From NCBI RefSeq assembly GCF_029945685.1, contig NZ_JAQSDA010000013.1:1-64000 (forward strand): 64,000 nt of DNA, in the 5' to 3' direction. The notes under the pieces are model-generated. The model was not told the DNA's origin, did no database searches, and saw only the letters and a list, made by a program, of their open reading frames with translations. Of the stretch, positions 26,555 through 34,741 are shown in pieces (the stretch's first letter is position 1; every line of letters begins with the position of its first letter). The DNA comes from Polaromonas sp. Lineage in GTDB: Bacteria; Pseudomonadota; Gammaproteobacteria; Burkholderiales; Burkholderiaceae_C. The translations under genes and the position numbers were made by a program.

Positions 26555-28045
26555 ATGACAACTGCAGCACTGAAAAACACCCGCCTCGTCGTTGCCCTGC
26601 TGGCCGCCGGCGCCATGGGCGGCGCCGGCGTCAGCGCCTTCAACGCTGTTCACACGGCTTCCTTTGCGGCGGCGCCGCCGGCCATCGCCGCTGCGGCCCC
26701 CATCCAGGCCGTCGCGCCGCCCGACTTCTCGCAGATCACGGAGCGTTACGGCCCGGCCGTGGTCAACATCAGCGTGACCGGCACCACCAAGGTCAGCAAT
26801 GATTCCCCGCTGGCACAGGGCGATGACGAGGACGGCGCATCGGGCGACCCGTTCTTCGAGTTCTTCCGGCGCTTCCAGCAAGGCCAGGGCCGGCCCGGCG
26901 GCCCGCAGCAGGAAATGCCCACGCGCGGCCAGGGCTCGGGCTTCATCGTCAGCGCCGACGGCATCATCCTGACCAATGCCCACGTGGTGCGCGGCGCGAA
27001 GGAAGTCACCGTCAAGCTGACCGACCGGCGTGAGTTCCGCGCCAGGGTGCTGGGCGCCGACCCCAAGACCGACGTGGCCGTGCTGAAGATCGACGCAGCC
27101 AACCTGCCGGTGGTGGCGCTGGGCAAAACCAGCGAGCTGAAAGTCGGCGAATGGGTGCTGGCGATCGGTTCTCCCTTCGGCTTTGAAAACACCGTGACCG
27201 CGGGCGTCGTCAGCGCCAAGGGCCGCTCGCTGCCCGACGACAGCAGCGTCCCCTTCATCCAGACAGACGTGGCCATCAACCCAGGCAACTCGGGCGGCCC
27301 GCTGTTCAATGCGCGCGGCGAGGTGGTGGGCATCAACTCGCAGATCTACAGCCGCAGCGGCGGCTACCAGGGCGTGTCCTTTGCCATTCCCATTGACGTG
27401 GCGGGACGCATCAAGAACCAGATCGTGGCCACCGGCAAGGTCGAACACGCGCGTCTCGGTGTGGCGGTGCAGGAGATCAACCAGGCCTTTGCCGACTCCT
27501 TCAAGCTCGACAAGCCCGAAGGCGCGCTGGTCTCCAGTGTTGAAAAGGGCGGGCCGGCCGACAAGGCAGGCCTGCAGTCGGGCGACGTGATCCGCAAGGT
27601 CAACGGCCAGCCCATCGTGTCGTCGGGTGACCTGCCGGCGGTGATCGGCCTGGCGGCGCCCGGCGACAGCGCCAGGCTGGAGATCTGGCGCCAGGGCGCG
27701 GCCAGGGAGCTGACGGCGCGGCTGGGCAGCGCCGACCAGAAGGTCGCACAGGCCGATGACCCGAAAACCAGCGCCGCGCAGGGCAAGCTGGGCCTGGCGC
27801 TTCGGCCGCTGCGGCCCGACGAGCAGCAGGAAGCCGGTGTCGAGAGCGGCCTGCTGGTGCAACAGGCCAGCGGTCCCGCTGCGTTGGCCGGGGTTCAGCC
27901 CGGTGACGTGCTGGTGTCCGTCAACGGCACACCGGTGCGCAACGTCGAGCAGGTGCGCGCCATGGTGGCGAAGTCCGGCAAGTCGGTCGCGCTGCTGATA
28001 CAGCGCGGCGACAGCAAGATATTTGTGCCGCTGAATCTCGGCTGA
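26555..28045 (+). CDS. Do/DegQ-family periplasmic serine protease (HtrA)
   Basis: A 496-residue secreted protease/chaperone. It has a signal or anchor segment (RLVVALLAAGAMGGAGVSA), a trypsin-like domain with the triad in LTNAHVVRGA (His), KTDVAVLKI (Asp) and NPGNSGGPL (Ser), and two PDZ domains (about 295-385 and 400-490). It degrades or refolds misfolded envelope proteins. ATG 26555 has AAGGAA upstream. It lies directly after a two-component pair, the arrangement known for HtrA/MucD-like proteases, and its promoter carries the same box as the pair. Confidence 0.95.
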   Translation: MTTAALKNTRLVVALLAAGAMGGAGVSAFNAVHTASFAAAPPAIAAAAPIQAVAPPDFSQITERYGPAVVNISVTGTTKVSNDSPLAQGDDEDGASGDPFFEFFRRFQQGQGRPGGPQQEMPTRGQGSGFIVSADGIILTNAHVVRGAKEVTVKLTDRREFRARVLGADPKTDVAVLKIDAANLPVVALGKTSELKVGEWVLAIGSPFGFENTVTAGVVSAKGRSLPDDSSVPFIQTDVAINPGNSGGPLFNARGEVVGINSQIYSRSGGYQGVSFAIPIDVAGRIKNQIVATGKVEHARLGVAVQEINQAFADSFKLDKPEGALVSSVEKGGPADKAGLQSGDVIRKVNGQPIVSSGDLPAVIGLAAPGDSARLEIWRQGAARELTARLGSADQKVAQADDPKTSAAQGKLGLALRPLRPDEQQEAGVESGLLVQQASGPAALAGVQPGDVLVSVNGTPVRNVEQVRAMVAKSGKSVALLIQRGDSKIFVPLNLG

Positions 28046-28242
28046 TAGCGGGCGAAGCAGAATGGGTCAAGCCTGCATCGGTGGCATCGCGCTGCGTCGC
28101 GGGTTCACTGTGGCTGGCGAGGCTTTAACTCCCCACTCCCAACCCCCCGCCCTTCCCTCGCCCCGCTGGGCGAGAGAAGGGAGCCTCATTTGGCCGCGTG
28201 CGCTGCGCTCGCGTGCAAACATGACGGCCTGTTGGGATTCCC

Positions 28243-28271
28243 GTGTAGGAAGCGCTCTGCGCTTCCTACAC
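28243..28271. repeat. Perfect 13-bp inverted repeat with 3-base loop
   Basis: GTGTAGGAAGCGC (28243-28255) and its exact complement GCGCTTCCTACAC (28259-28271) are separated by TCT. There is no T run after it, so it is not a typical intrinsic terminator. Confidence 0.75.
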
Positions 28272-28371
28272 TCCGGATTGAATTCGGTCTTGGGGTTTGG
28301 ATGTTCGTCTTCTTCCTCCACCCGTCGGGCTGGGCCGAGGAGCGCAGCCGAAAATGGATCAGGACGAGCGA

Positions 28372-28553
28372 TTGTCTGAGCCGAAGGCGAGTTCGAGCTC
28401 GGCCCCATTTTCGGTGAGCACCGCAGGTTGCCCGTAGCGAAGCGAAGGGACCCAGACCATCGGGTCGCCTTCTCTTTGCTTACTTTCTCTTGGCGAAGCA
28501 AGAGAAAGTGAGTCGCCTCGCCGGGGCGAGACCCGGCTTGTGGGCATACCTCA
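28372..28553. repeat. Dispersed repeat A, copy 2
   Basis: A homologue of 1-166, beginning TTGTCTGAGC and including CGTAGCGAAGC. Its hairpin arms are 28482-28492 and 28499-28509 (ACTTTCTCTTG / CAAGAGAAAGT). Relative to copy 1 both arms changed together, keeping the pairing. Confidence 0.75.
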
Positions 28554-28575
28554 CAGCATGAGTCATCAACCATGG

Positions 28576-28597
28576 ATCCCGGATCAAAGTCCGGGAT
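28576..28597. repeat. REP-like hairpin repeat, copy 1
   Basis: The arms ATCCCGGA (28576-28583) and TCCGGGAT (28590-28597) pair perfectly over a 6-base loop, within CATGGATCCCGGATCA and ending GATGAC. A related copy with paired changes is at 54291. Confidence 0.65.
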
Positions 28598-28712
28598 GAC
28601 ACGCGGGGGAGCCGATGCGGGCTGCGGCCCGTTTTTTTGCGCCCCGTTTCGCCGCCTGCTTCGTCTGGTTACACGTGAATCGGCTACGCTTTGCCTCCTC
28701 ACAGGGGAAAAC

Positions 28713-31700
28713 GTGGCCTTATCCATCGCAAAAACAATCACAGCCCTGCTTGCCGCAGGCGTCTTGCAGGCCCAGGCGCTGCAGGTCACCAGTGTCTCGC
28801 CCCAGGGGGAAGTTGCACGGGTGCGGCAGATTGCCGTCAAGTTCGATGACAGCGCCGTCAACTTCGGCGACCCCAAGGCGCCCGCCCCTGTCAGCCTGAG
28901 CTGCAGCGACGCGCAGGCCACCGGGGGCTCGGGCCGCTGGATCAGCGACCGCCAATGGGCTTTTGAATTCGACAGCGATCTGCCGCCGGGCGTCAGCTGC
29001 ACCCTGCAGGGCATCCCCACCTTCCGCTCGCCCAAAGACCAGGCCCTCAGCGGCAAGCTGTCCTGGAAGTTCAACACCGGCGGCCCTTTTGTGCAGAACC
29101 TGCGCCCCGGCACCTACCAGCGCATCGACGAAGAACAGTACTTCGTGCTGCAGCTCAACGGACCGGCCACGCTGGCCAGCGTCCGGGAGAACGTCTGGTG
29201 TTCGGTCGAAGGCCTGGGTGAGCGGGTTCCGGTGAAACTGATCGAAGGCAAGGAACGGCAGGCACTGATCAAGTCGCAGAGCCTGGACAAGGCCGCCGGG
29301 AAAGACCCCTTGAGCGTGGTGACACTGGCCTGCAACCGGCGCCTCACACCCGCGAGCAAAATCCAGCTGGTGTACGGAAAAGGCGTGGCCACCCCGAGCG
29401 GTGTGGCCAACTCGGTGGAGCGGCGCTACAACTTCCAGGTGCGCGAGCCGTTCACGGCCAGCTTCAGCTGCGAACGCGAAAACGCGCAGTCGGCCTGTTT
29501 GCCGATTCGCTCCATGAGCCTGAACTTCAACGCGCCGGTGCCACGCAAGCTGGCCGAGGCGATTCGCCTGCAGTCAGCCGCAGGCGCGCTCAAGCCAGAG
29601 TTCGACACGGAAAGCGGCGACGGCGACAACGTCGTCAACCGTGTCAGCTTCAAGCCGCCTTTTGCAGAGCAGACCACCTTCACGCTCGAGCTTCCCAAGG
29701 ACTTCAAGGACGCTTCCGGCCGCCCCCTGCGCAATAACGACAACTTCCCGCTGAAGGTGGCGACCGGCACCATGCCGCCGCTGGCCAAGTTCGCCGCCGC
29801 ACCATTCGGCATCGTCGAGCTTTTTGCCGAACCCGGCGCCAAAGCGGGCGAGCCGGCGCTGCTGCCGGTGACGCTGCGCAACGTCGAAGCCGCGCTGCAA
29901 GTCAAAGGCCTGACGCCCGGCAAGGTCAGCGACCTGCAACCCAAAACCGATGCCGACATCATTGCCTGGTTCCGCAAGGTGGCGTATTACAACAACTACC
30001 AGGTGGACCGCGACCAGGCCGGCCGGGACGTGAAGGGAGCGCTGCCCCAGGCGCTTGACGCGCAAAGCAAGGAGTACGTGCAGTCGCGCATGCTCTCCTT
30101 GCTCCATGGCCAGCCCGGCGTGAAAACGCTGGACCTGCCCAAAGCGGCGAGCGGCGACCCGCGTCCCTTCGAGGTGATCGGCATCCCGCTCTCGCCCGGC
30201 TTTCACGTGGTCGAAATCGCTTCGCAGAAACTCGGCAGCTCGCTGCTCGATGAGCGGCACGGTGCCAGCCGGACCATGGTTGTGCGCACCTCGGCCCTGG
30301 TCACCAACCTGGGCGTGCATTTCAAGCTGGGCCGTGAAAACGCGCTGGCCTGGGTCACGACACTGGACAAGGGCGCGCCGGTGGCCGGCGCCACGGTGCG
30401 GGTTTCCAGCTGCAAGGGCGAAGAACTCGCCAAGGCCGTGACCAACGCACAGGGCATTGCGAACTTCAAGGGCCTGGCGTCCGAGGCGCCGCGCTGCGGC
30501 GGGGACGATTACCGCAATGCCTATTTCGTCAGCGCACGGAGCACCGTTGACAGTGTCGAAGACATCAGCTTCACCTGGAGCGACTGGCACAAGGGCATCG
30601 AGCCCTGGCGCTTCAACGTGCCGACCAGCAGCGAGGCCCGCCCGGATCAGCGTGCCCACACGATTTTCGACCGCACCCTGCTGCGCGCCGGGGAAACCGT
30701 GTCCATGAAACACCTGCTGCGCACCGAAACCAGCCAGGGTTTTGGCCTGGCCGATGTCATGCCGGACAAGCTGGTGGTGACGCACACCGGCAGCGGACAA
30801 CAGTACGCGCAGCCGCTGAACTGGCGCAAAACCGCCACCGGCGGCCACAGCGCCGAGAGCACCTTTGCGATCCCGCCGGCCGCCAAACTCGGCGAGTACC
30901 AGGTGGAGCTGCGCCAGGGAAGCCGCGCAACGCCCACTGGCGCCTTCCGCGTGGAGGAGTTCCGCCTTCCGGTGCTGGAGGGCCGCATCCAGCCCAGCGA
31001 GAAAAAAGCCCTGGTCAATGTCAAGGCCGTGCCCACCGACGTACAGATCAACTATGTCTCGGGTGGCGGCGCAGCCAACCTGCCGGTGCGGGTGTCGGCC
31101 TTGCTGCGCGGAAAGACCCTGAGCTACAGCGACTATGAGGCCTTCAATTTCGCACCGCCGCGCGTGCAGCGCGCCGCCAGTGAAGGCGGTGAGGAAGAGG
31201 CCACGGCCTCGCAGGACCAGCGCGTGGTCGCCGACAAGCTGGCCCTGACCCTGGACCGCAACGGCGGCGGCAAAACCAGCATCACCGACCTGCCCGCCAG
31301 CAAACAACCGCAGGAGCTGCTGCTGGAAGCCAGCTACGCCGACCCGAATGGCGAGGTGCAGACGATTCGCAGCGTCACCACGCTGTGGCCGGCCGCCGTG
31401 GTGGCCGGCATCAAGACGGAAGGCTGGGTCTCCGCGAGCCAGAAGATCAAGTTCCAGGCACTGGCCCTGGACCTGGGCGGCAAACCGGCGGCCGATGTGC
31501 CGCTGGAGGTCAAGGCCGTGGCGCGCATCGTCACCACCAGCCGCAAACGCATGGTCGGGGGCTTTTACACCTATGACAACAAGACCGACATCAAGGAACT
31601 GGGCAGCGTCTGCAGCGGCAAAAGCGACAGCCGCGGCCTGCTGCTGTGCGAGGCCAAACTTGGCGAGCCGGGCGAGGTGGAACTGGTCGTGACCGCCAAA

Positions 31701-34700
31701 GACGGCAGCGGCAACAGCATCCAGGCCGCCAGCTCGGTCTATGTCACCAAACAGGGCGAGTTGTGGTTCGGCGGTGAGGACCATGACCGCATGGACGTGT
31801 TGCCAGAGAAAAAGAGCTACCAGCCGGGCGAGACCGCCAAATTCCAGGTGCGTATGCCCTTCCGTTTTGCCACCGCACTGGTCGCGATCGAGCGCGAAGG
31901 CATCATCGAGACGCAGGTGGTGCAGCTCAATGGCCAGGATCCGACCGTCCAGCTCAAGGTCAAGGAGGGCTGGGGCCCGAATGTGTATGTCAGCGTGCTG
32001 GCCCTGCGCGGCCGCCTGCGCGAGGTGCCCTGGTACAGCTTTTTCACCTGGGGCTACAAGGCGCCGCGTGAATGGTGGACCTCCTTCTGGTACGAAGGCC
32101 GTGAGTATGTGGCGCCTACCGCGCTGGTGGACCTGAGCAAACCGGCCTTCCGCCTCGGCCTGGCGGAAATCCGCGTCGGCACGCAGGCGCATCAGCTGGC
32201 CGTGACGGTCAAGGCCGACAGGGACACTTACCCGGTGCGCGGCCAGGCCCAGCTCACCATCACGGCGAAACTGCCCAACGGCCAGCCGGCCGCCCATGCC
32301 GAAGTCGCGCTGGCCGCGGTCGACCAGGCGCTGCTGGAGCTGATGCCCAACACCAGCTGGGACCTGCTGGGCGCGATGCTGCAGCGCCGCGCCTGGGGCG
32401 TGGAAACCTCCACCGCGCAAATGGAAATCATCGGCCGCCGGCACTATGGGCGCAAGGCCGTGCCGGCCGGCGGCGGCGGCGGGCGCAGCAACACGCGCGA
32501 GCTGCTGGACACCCTGCTGCTGTGGAACCCGACACTGCAGCTTGATGCGAACGGCCAGGCCGTGGTCGCCGTACCGCTCAACGATGCGCTGACCACCTTC
32601 AGGATCGTCGCGGTCGCCGACAGCGGCACCGGCCTGTTCGGCACCGGCCAGACCGCCATCAAGGCGACGCAGGATTTGCAGATCATCAGCGGCCTGCCGC
32701 CGCTGGTGCGCGAGGACGACCAGTTCCGCGCGCAGATCACGCTGAGAAACACGACCAAGGCGGCGATGAAGGTCGAGGTCAGCCCGCGCGCCACCCTGCT
32801 GGATCCGAGCGACGCGCCGGGCCGCCCCAAGCAAGCGAGCGCCCCCTCGGGGGGCAGCAACCCACGCGCAGCGGGGGAGCGTGGGGGCCTGTACACGCAG
32901 ACAGTGGACATTCCCGCCGGCGAGGCCCGCGAGGTGGCCTGGATGGTGACGGCGCCGGCGCAGCTCGCGCTCACACGCACCGAAGCCATCCTCTGGGAGA
33001 TTGAGGCCAAAGACACGGTGAGCGGTGCACGCGACGGCCTGAAAGCGCGCCAGCGCATCATCCCCGCCGTGCCGCTGACGGTGCAGCAGGCGACGCTGGT
33101 GCAGGTCGATGGCTCCTTCACGCTGGACGTGGCCCCGCCGGCCGATGCGCTGCCCGGCCGCGGGGGTTTAAAAATGTCGCTGCAACCGAAACTCGCAGAG
33201 GGCATGGACGGCGTGCGCGACTGGTGGGCCAACTACCCGTTCGCCTGCCTCGAGCAAAAAACCAGCAAGGCCGTCGGCCTGCGCGATGCGAAGCTCTGGC
33301 AAACCGTGCTGGCGCAGCTGCCCGGCTACCTCGACAGCGACGGCCTGGCCAGTTACTTCCCGCCGCGCGACGGCGAGGCCTCGCGCGGCAGCGATACGCT
33401 GACGGCCTACCTTCTGGCGGCCACGCATGAAGCGGCCGCACTGAATCCAGCGTTCGCGATGCCCGACGACGCGCGCGCCCCCATGGAGCGCGGCCTGATT
33501 GCGTTTGTGGAAGGCCGCATCCAGCGCGAGTTCTGGAGTCCCCGCAAGGACCTGGACGTGCGCAAGCTCGCTGCCATCGAAGCCCTGTCGCGTTACGGCA
33601 AGGCGCAGGGCCGCATGCTGGGCAGCATCACCATCGCGCCCAACCAGTGGCCCACCCATGCGGTGATCGACTGGCTGAACATTCTCAAACGTGTGGCCGA
33701 TGTGCCGCAGCGCGAGCAGCGCCTGCTTGAGGCGACCCAGGTGCTGAAATCGCGCCTGTCGTGGCAAGGCACCAAGCTCACCTTCAGCACCGAGAAGGAC
33801 GACTACTGGTGGTGGCTGATGGTCAACGGCGACGTCAACACCGCGCGCCTGATGCTGGCGGTGATGGACGACCCGGCCTGGAAGGACGACATGGGCAAGC
33901 TGGCCAACGGCTTCATAGCCCGCCAGCAAAAAGGCGCCTGGCACACCACCACCGCCAACCTCTGGGGCGGGCTGGCGCTGGACAGGTTCTCGGCGAAGTT
34001 TGAGGCGGCGCCGGTGGCCGGCGTCACCAAAGCCGCCTTGGCCGCAGCGACAGCGAGTGTGGACTGGGCAAAAGTCGAACGCATCAAGCCCACCGATACG
34101 CTTGGCGCGCCGAACCAGACGACTTTCTTCGGCGCGCCCGCCTCGTCCGGGAATCTGCGGGGCAACAGCATGTTCCTGCCCTGGAGCACAACAACACCAG
34201 GCGGCAAGGACACGCTGACCGTGACGCAGCAAGGCACGGGCAAGCCCTGGCTGACCTTGCAATCGCTGGCGGCCATCCCCCTGAAAGCGCCTTTCAACGC
34301 CGGCTACCAGATCAGGAAAACCATCACGCCGGTGGAGCAGGCCGTCAAGGGCCTCTACACCCGCGGCGACGTGGTGCGCATTTCGCTTGAAGTCAACGCC
34401 AGCGCCGACATGACCTGGGTGGTGATCAGCGACCCGGTGCCCGGCGGCGCCACCATTCTCGGCAGCGGCCTGGGCCGCGACTCGCAGATCGCCACCAGCG
34501 GCGAGAAAAAATCGGCTTCATCGGGTGGAGGCTGGCCGGCGTTCGAGGAACGCAGCTTCGAGGCCTTCCGCAGTTATTACGAGTACCTGCCCAAAGGCGT
34601 GGTGAAGATGGAATACACCGTGCGCCTGAACAACGTCGGCGATTTCGCGCTGCCGCCCAGCCGCGTCGAAGCCATGTATGCGCCTGAGATGTTTGGCGAG

Positions 34701-34739
34701 ACGCCGAATGCGCGCGTCAAGGTGGAAGGCGTCAAATAA
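28713..34739 (+). CDS. Bacterial alpha-2-macroglobulin family protein (YfhM-like)
   Basis: A 2008-residue secreted protein with an N-terminal signal segment (MALSIAKTITALLAAGVLQAQA), repeated MG/BMG beta-sandwich domains and the thioester motif CLEQ at 1512-1515 within NYPFACLEQKTSKAVG, followed by the alpha-helical TED domain. The family traps attacking proteases in the periplasm. Unlike E. coli YfhM, no lipobox Cys is seen after the signal segment, so it may be soluble. The GTG at 28713 is preferred (GGGGA upstream, signal peptide). Residues ~1370-1392 derive from repeat R3. It is followed after two bases by pbpC, the classic partner. Confidence 0.93.
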   Translation: MALSIAKTITALLAAGVLQAQALQVTSVSPQGEVARVRQIAVKFDDSAVNFGDPKAPAPVSLSCSDAQATGGSGRWISDRQWAFEFDSDLPPGVSCTLQGIPTFRSPKDQALSGKLSWKFNTGGPFVQNLRPGTYQRIDEEQYFVLQLNGPATLASVRENVWCSVEGLGERVPVKLIEGKERQALIKSQSLDKAAGKDPLSVVTLACNRRLTPASKIQLVYGKGVATPSGVANSVERRYNFQVREPFTASFSCERENAQSACLPIRSMSLNFNAPVPRKLAEAIRLQSAAGALKPEFDTESGDGDNVVNRVSFKPPFAEQTTFTLELPKDFKDASGRPLRNNDNFPLKVATGTMPPLAKFAAAPFGIVELFAEPGAKAGEPALLPVTLRNVEAALQVKGLTPGKVSDLQPKTDADIIAWFRKVAYYNNYQVDRDQAGRDVKGALPQALDAQSKEYVQSRMLSLLHGQPGVKTLDLPKAASGDPRPFEVIGIPLSPGFHVVEIASQKLGSSLLDERHGASRTMVVRTSALVTNLGVHFKLGRENALAWVTTLDKGAPVAGATVRVSSCKGEELAKAVTNAQGIANFKGLASEAPRCGGDDYRNAYFVSARSTVDSVEDISFTWSDWHKGIEPWRFNVPTSSEARPDQRAHTIFDRTLLRAGETVSMKHLLRTETSQGFGLADVMPDKLVVTHTGSGQQYAQPLNWRKTATGGHSAESTFAIPPAAKLGEYQVELRQGSRATPTGAFRVEEFRLPVLEGRIQPSEKKALVNVKAVPTDVQINYVSGGGAANLPVRVSALLRGKTLSYSDYEAFNFAPPRVQRAASEGGEEEATASQDQRVVADKLALTLDRNGGGKTSITDLPASKQPQELLLEASYADPNGEVQTIRSVTTLWPAAVVAGIKTEGWVSASQKIKFQALALDLGGKPAADVPLEVKAVARIVTTSRKRMVGGFYTYDNKTDIKELGSVCSGKSDSRGLLLCEAKLGEPGEVELVVTAKDGSGNSIQAASSVYVTKQGELWFGGEDHDRMDVLPEKKSYQPGETAKFQVRMPFRFATALVAIEREGIIETQVVQLNGQDPTVQLKVKEGWGPNVYVSVLALRGRLREVPWYSFFTWGYKAPREWWTSFWYEGREYVAPTALVDLSKPAFRLGLAEIRVGTQAHQLAVTVKADRDTYPVRGQAQLTITAKLPNGQPAAHAEVALAAVDQALLELMPNTSWDLLGAMLQRRAWGVETSTAQMEIIGRRHYGRKAVPAGGGGGRSNTRELLDTLLLWNPTLQLDANGQAVVAVPLNDALTTFRIVAVADSGTGLFGTGQTAIKATQDLQIISGLPPLVREDDQFRAQITLRNTTKAAMKVEVSPRATLLDPSDAPGRPKQASAPSGGSNPRAAGERGGLYTQTVDIPAGEAREVAWMVTAPAQLALTRTEAILWEIEAKDTVSGARDGLKARQRIIPAVPLTVQQATLVQVDGSFTLDVAPPADALPGRGGLKMSLQPKLAEGMDGVRDWWANYPFACLEQKTSKAVGLRDAKLWQTVLAQLPGYLDSDGLASYFPPRDGEASRGSDTLTAYLLAATHEAAALNPAFAMPDDARAPMERGLIAFVEGRIQREFWSPRKDLDVRKLAAIEALSRYGKAQGRMLGSITIAPNQWPTHAVIDWLNILKRVADVPQREQRLLEATQVLKSRLSWQGTKLTFSTEKDDYWWWLMVNGDVNTARLMLAVMDDPAWKDDMGKLANGFIARQQKGAWHTTTANLWGGLALDRFSAKFEAAPVAGVTKAALAAATASVDWAKVERIKPTDTLGAPNQTTFFGAPASSGNLRGNSMFLPWSTTTPGGKDTLTVTQQGTGKPWLTLQSLAAIPLKAPFNAGYQIRKTITPVEQAVKGLYTRGDVVRISLEVNASADMTWVVISDPVPGGATILGSGLGRDSQIATSGEKKSASSGGGWPAFEERSFEAFRSYYEYLPKGVVKMEYTVRLNNVGDFALPPSRVEAMYAPEMFGETPNARVKVEGVK
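32822..32888 (+). repeat. R3 GC-rich repeat inside the alpha-2-macroglobulin gene
   Basis: The pattern CCAAGCAAGCGAGCGCCCCC, then TCGGGGGGCAGCAACC and GCAGCGGGGGAGCGTGGGGG, is translated in frame as a Gly/Ser/Ala-rich insertion (PKQASAPSGGSNPRAAGERGG). A relative in opposite orientation opens pbpC at 34745. Confidence 0.65.
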
Positions 34740-34741
34740 AT

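Larger units (their letters stand above)
28046..28712. other. Repeat-rich intergenic region
   Basis: A 667-base gap between the protease and alpha-2-macroglobulin genes. It contains a long perfect palindrome (28243-28271), repeat A copy 2 (28372-28553 with related sequence from about 28300) and a short hairpin repeat (28576-28597). Short open frames here look like by-products of repeats. The likely ribosome site of the next gene is the GGGGA at about 28704. Confidence 0.7.

Noticed and set aside
28062..28417. Short open frames in the gap after the protease gene
   Set aside because: They lie in repeat A and neighbouring repeat-like sequence, have no ribosome site, and overlap each other in several frames.
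29574..32834. A 1086-codon open frame on the minus strand inside the alpha-2-macroglobulin gene
   Set aside because: Antisense shadow of a conserved gene with family motifs; composition and lack of motifs argue against coding.
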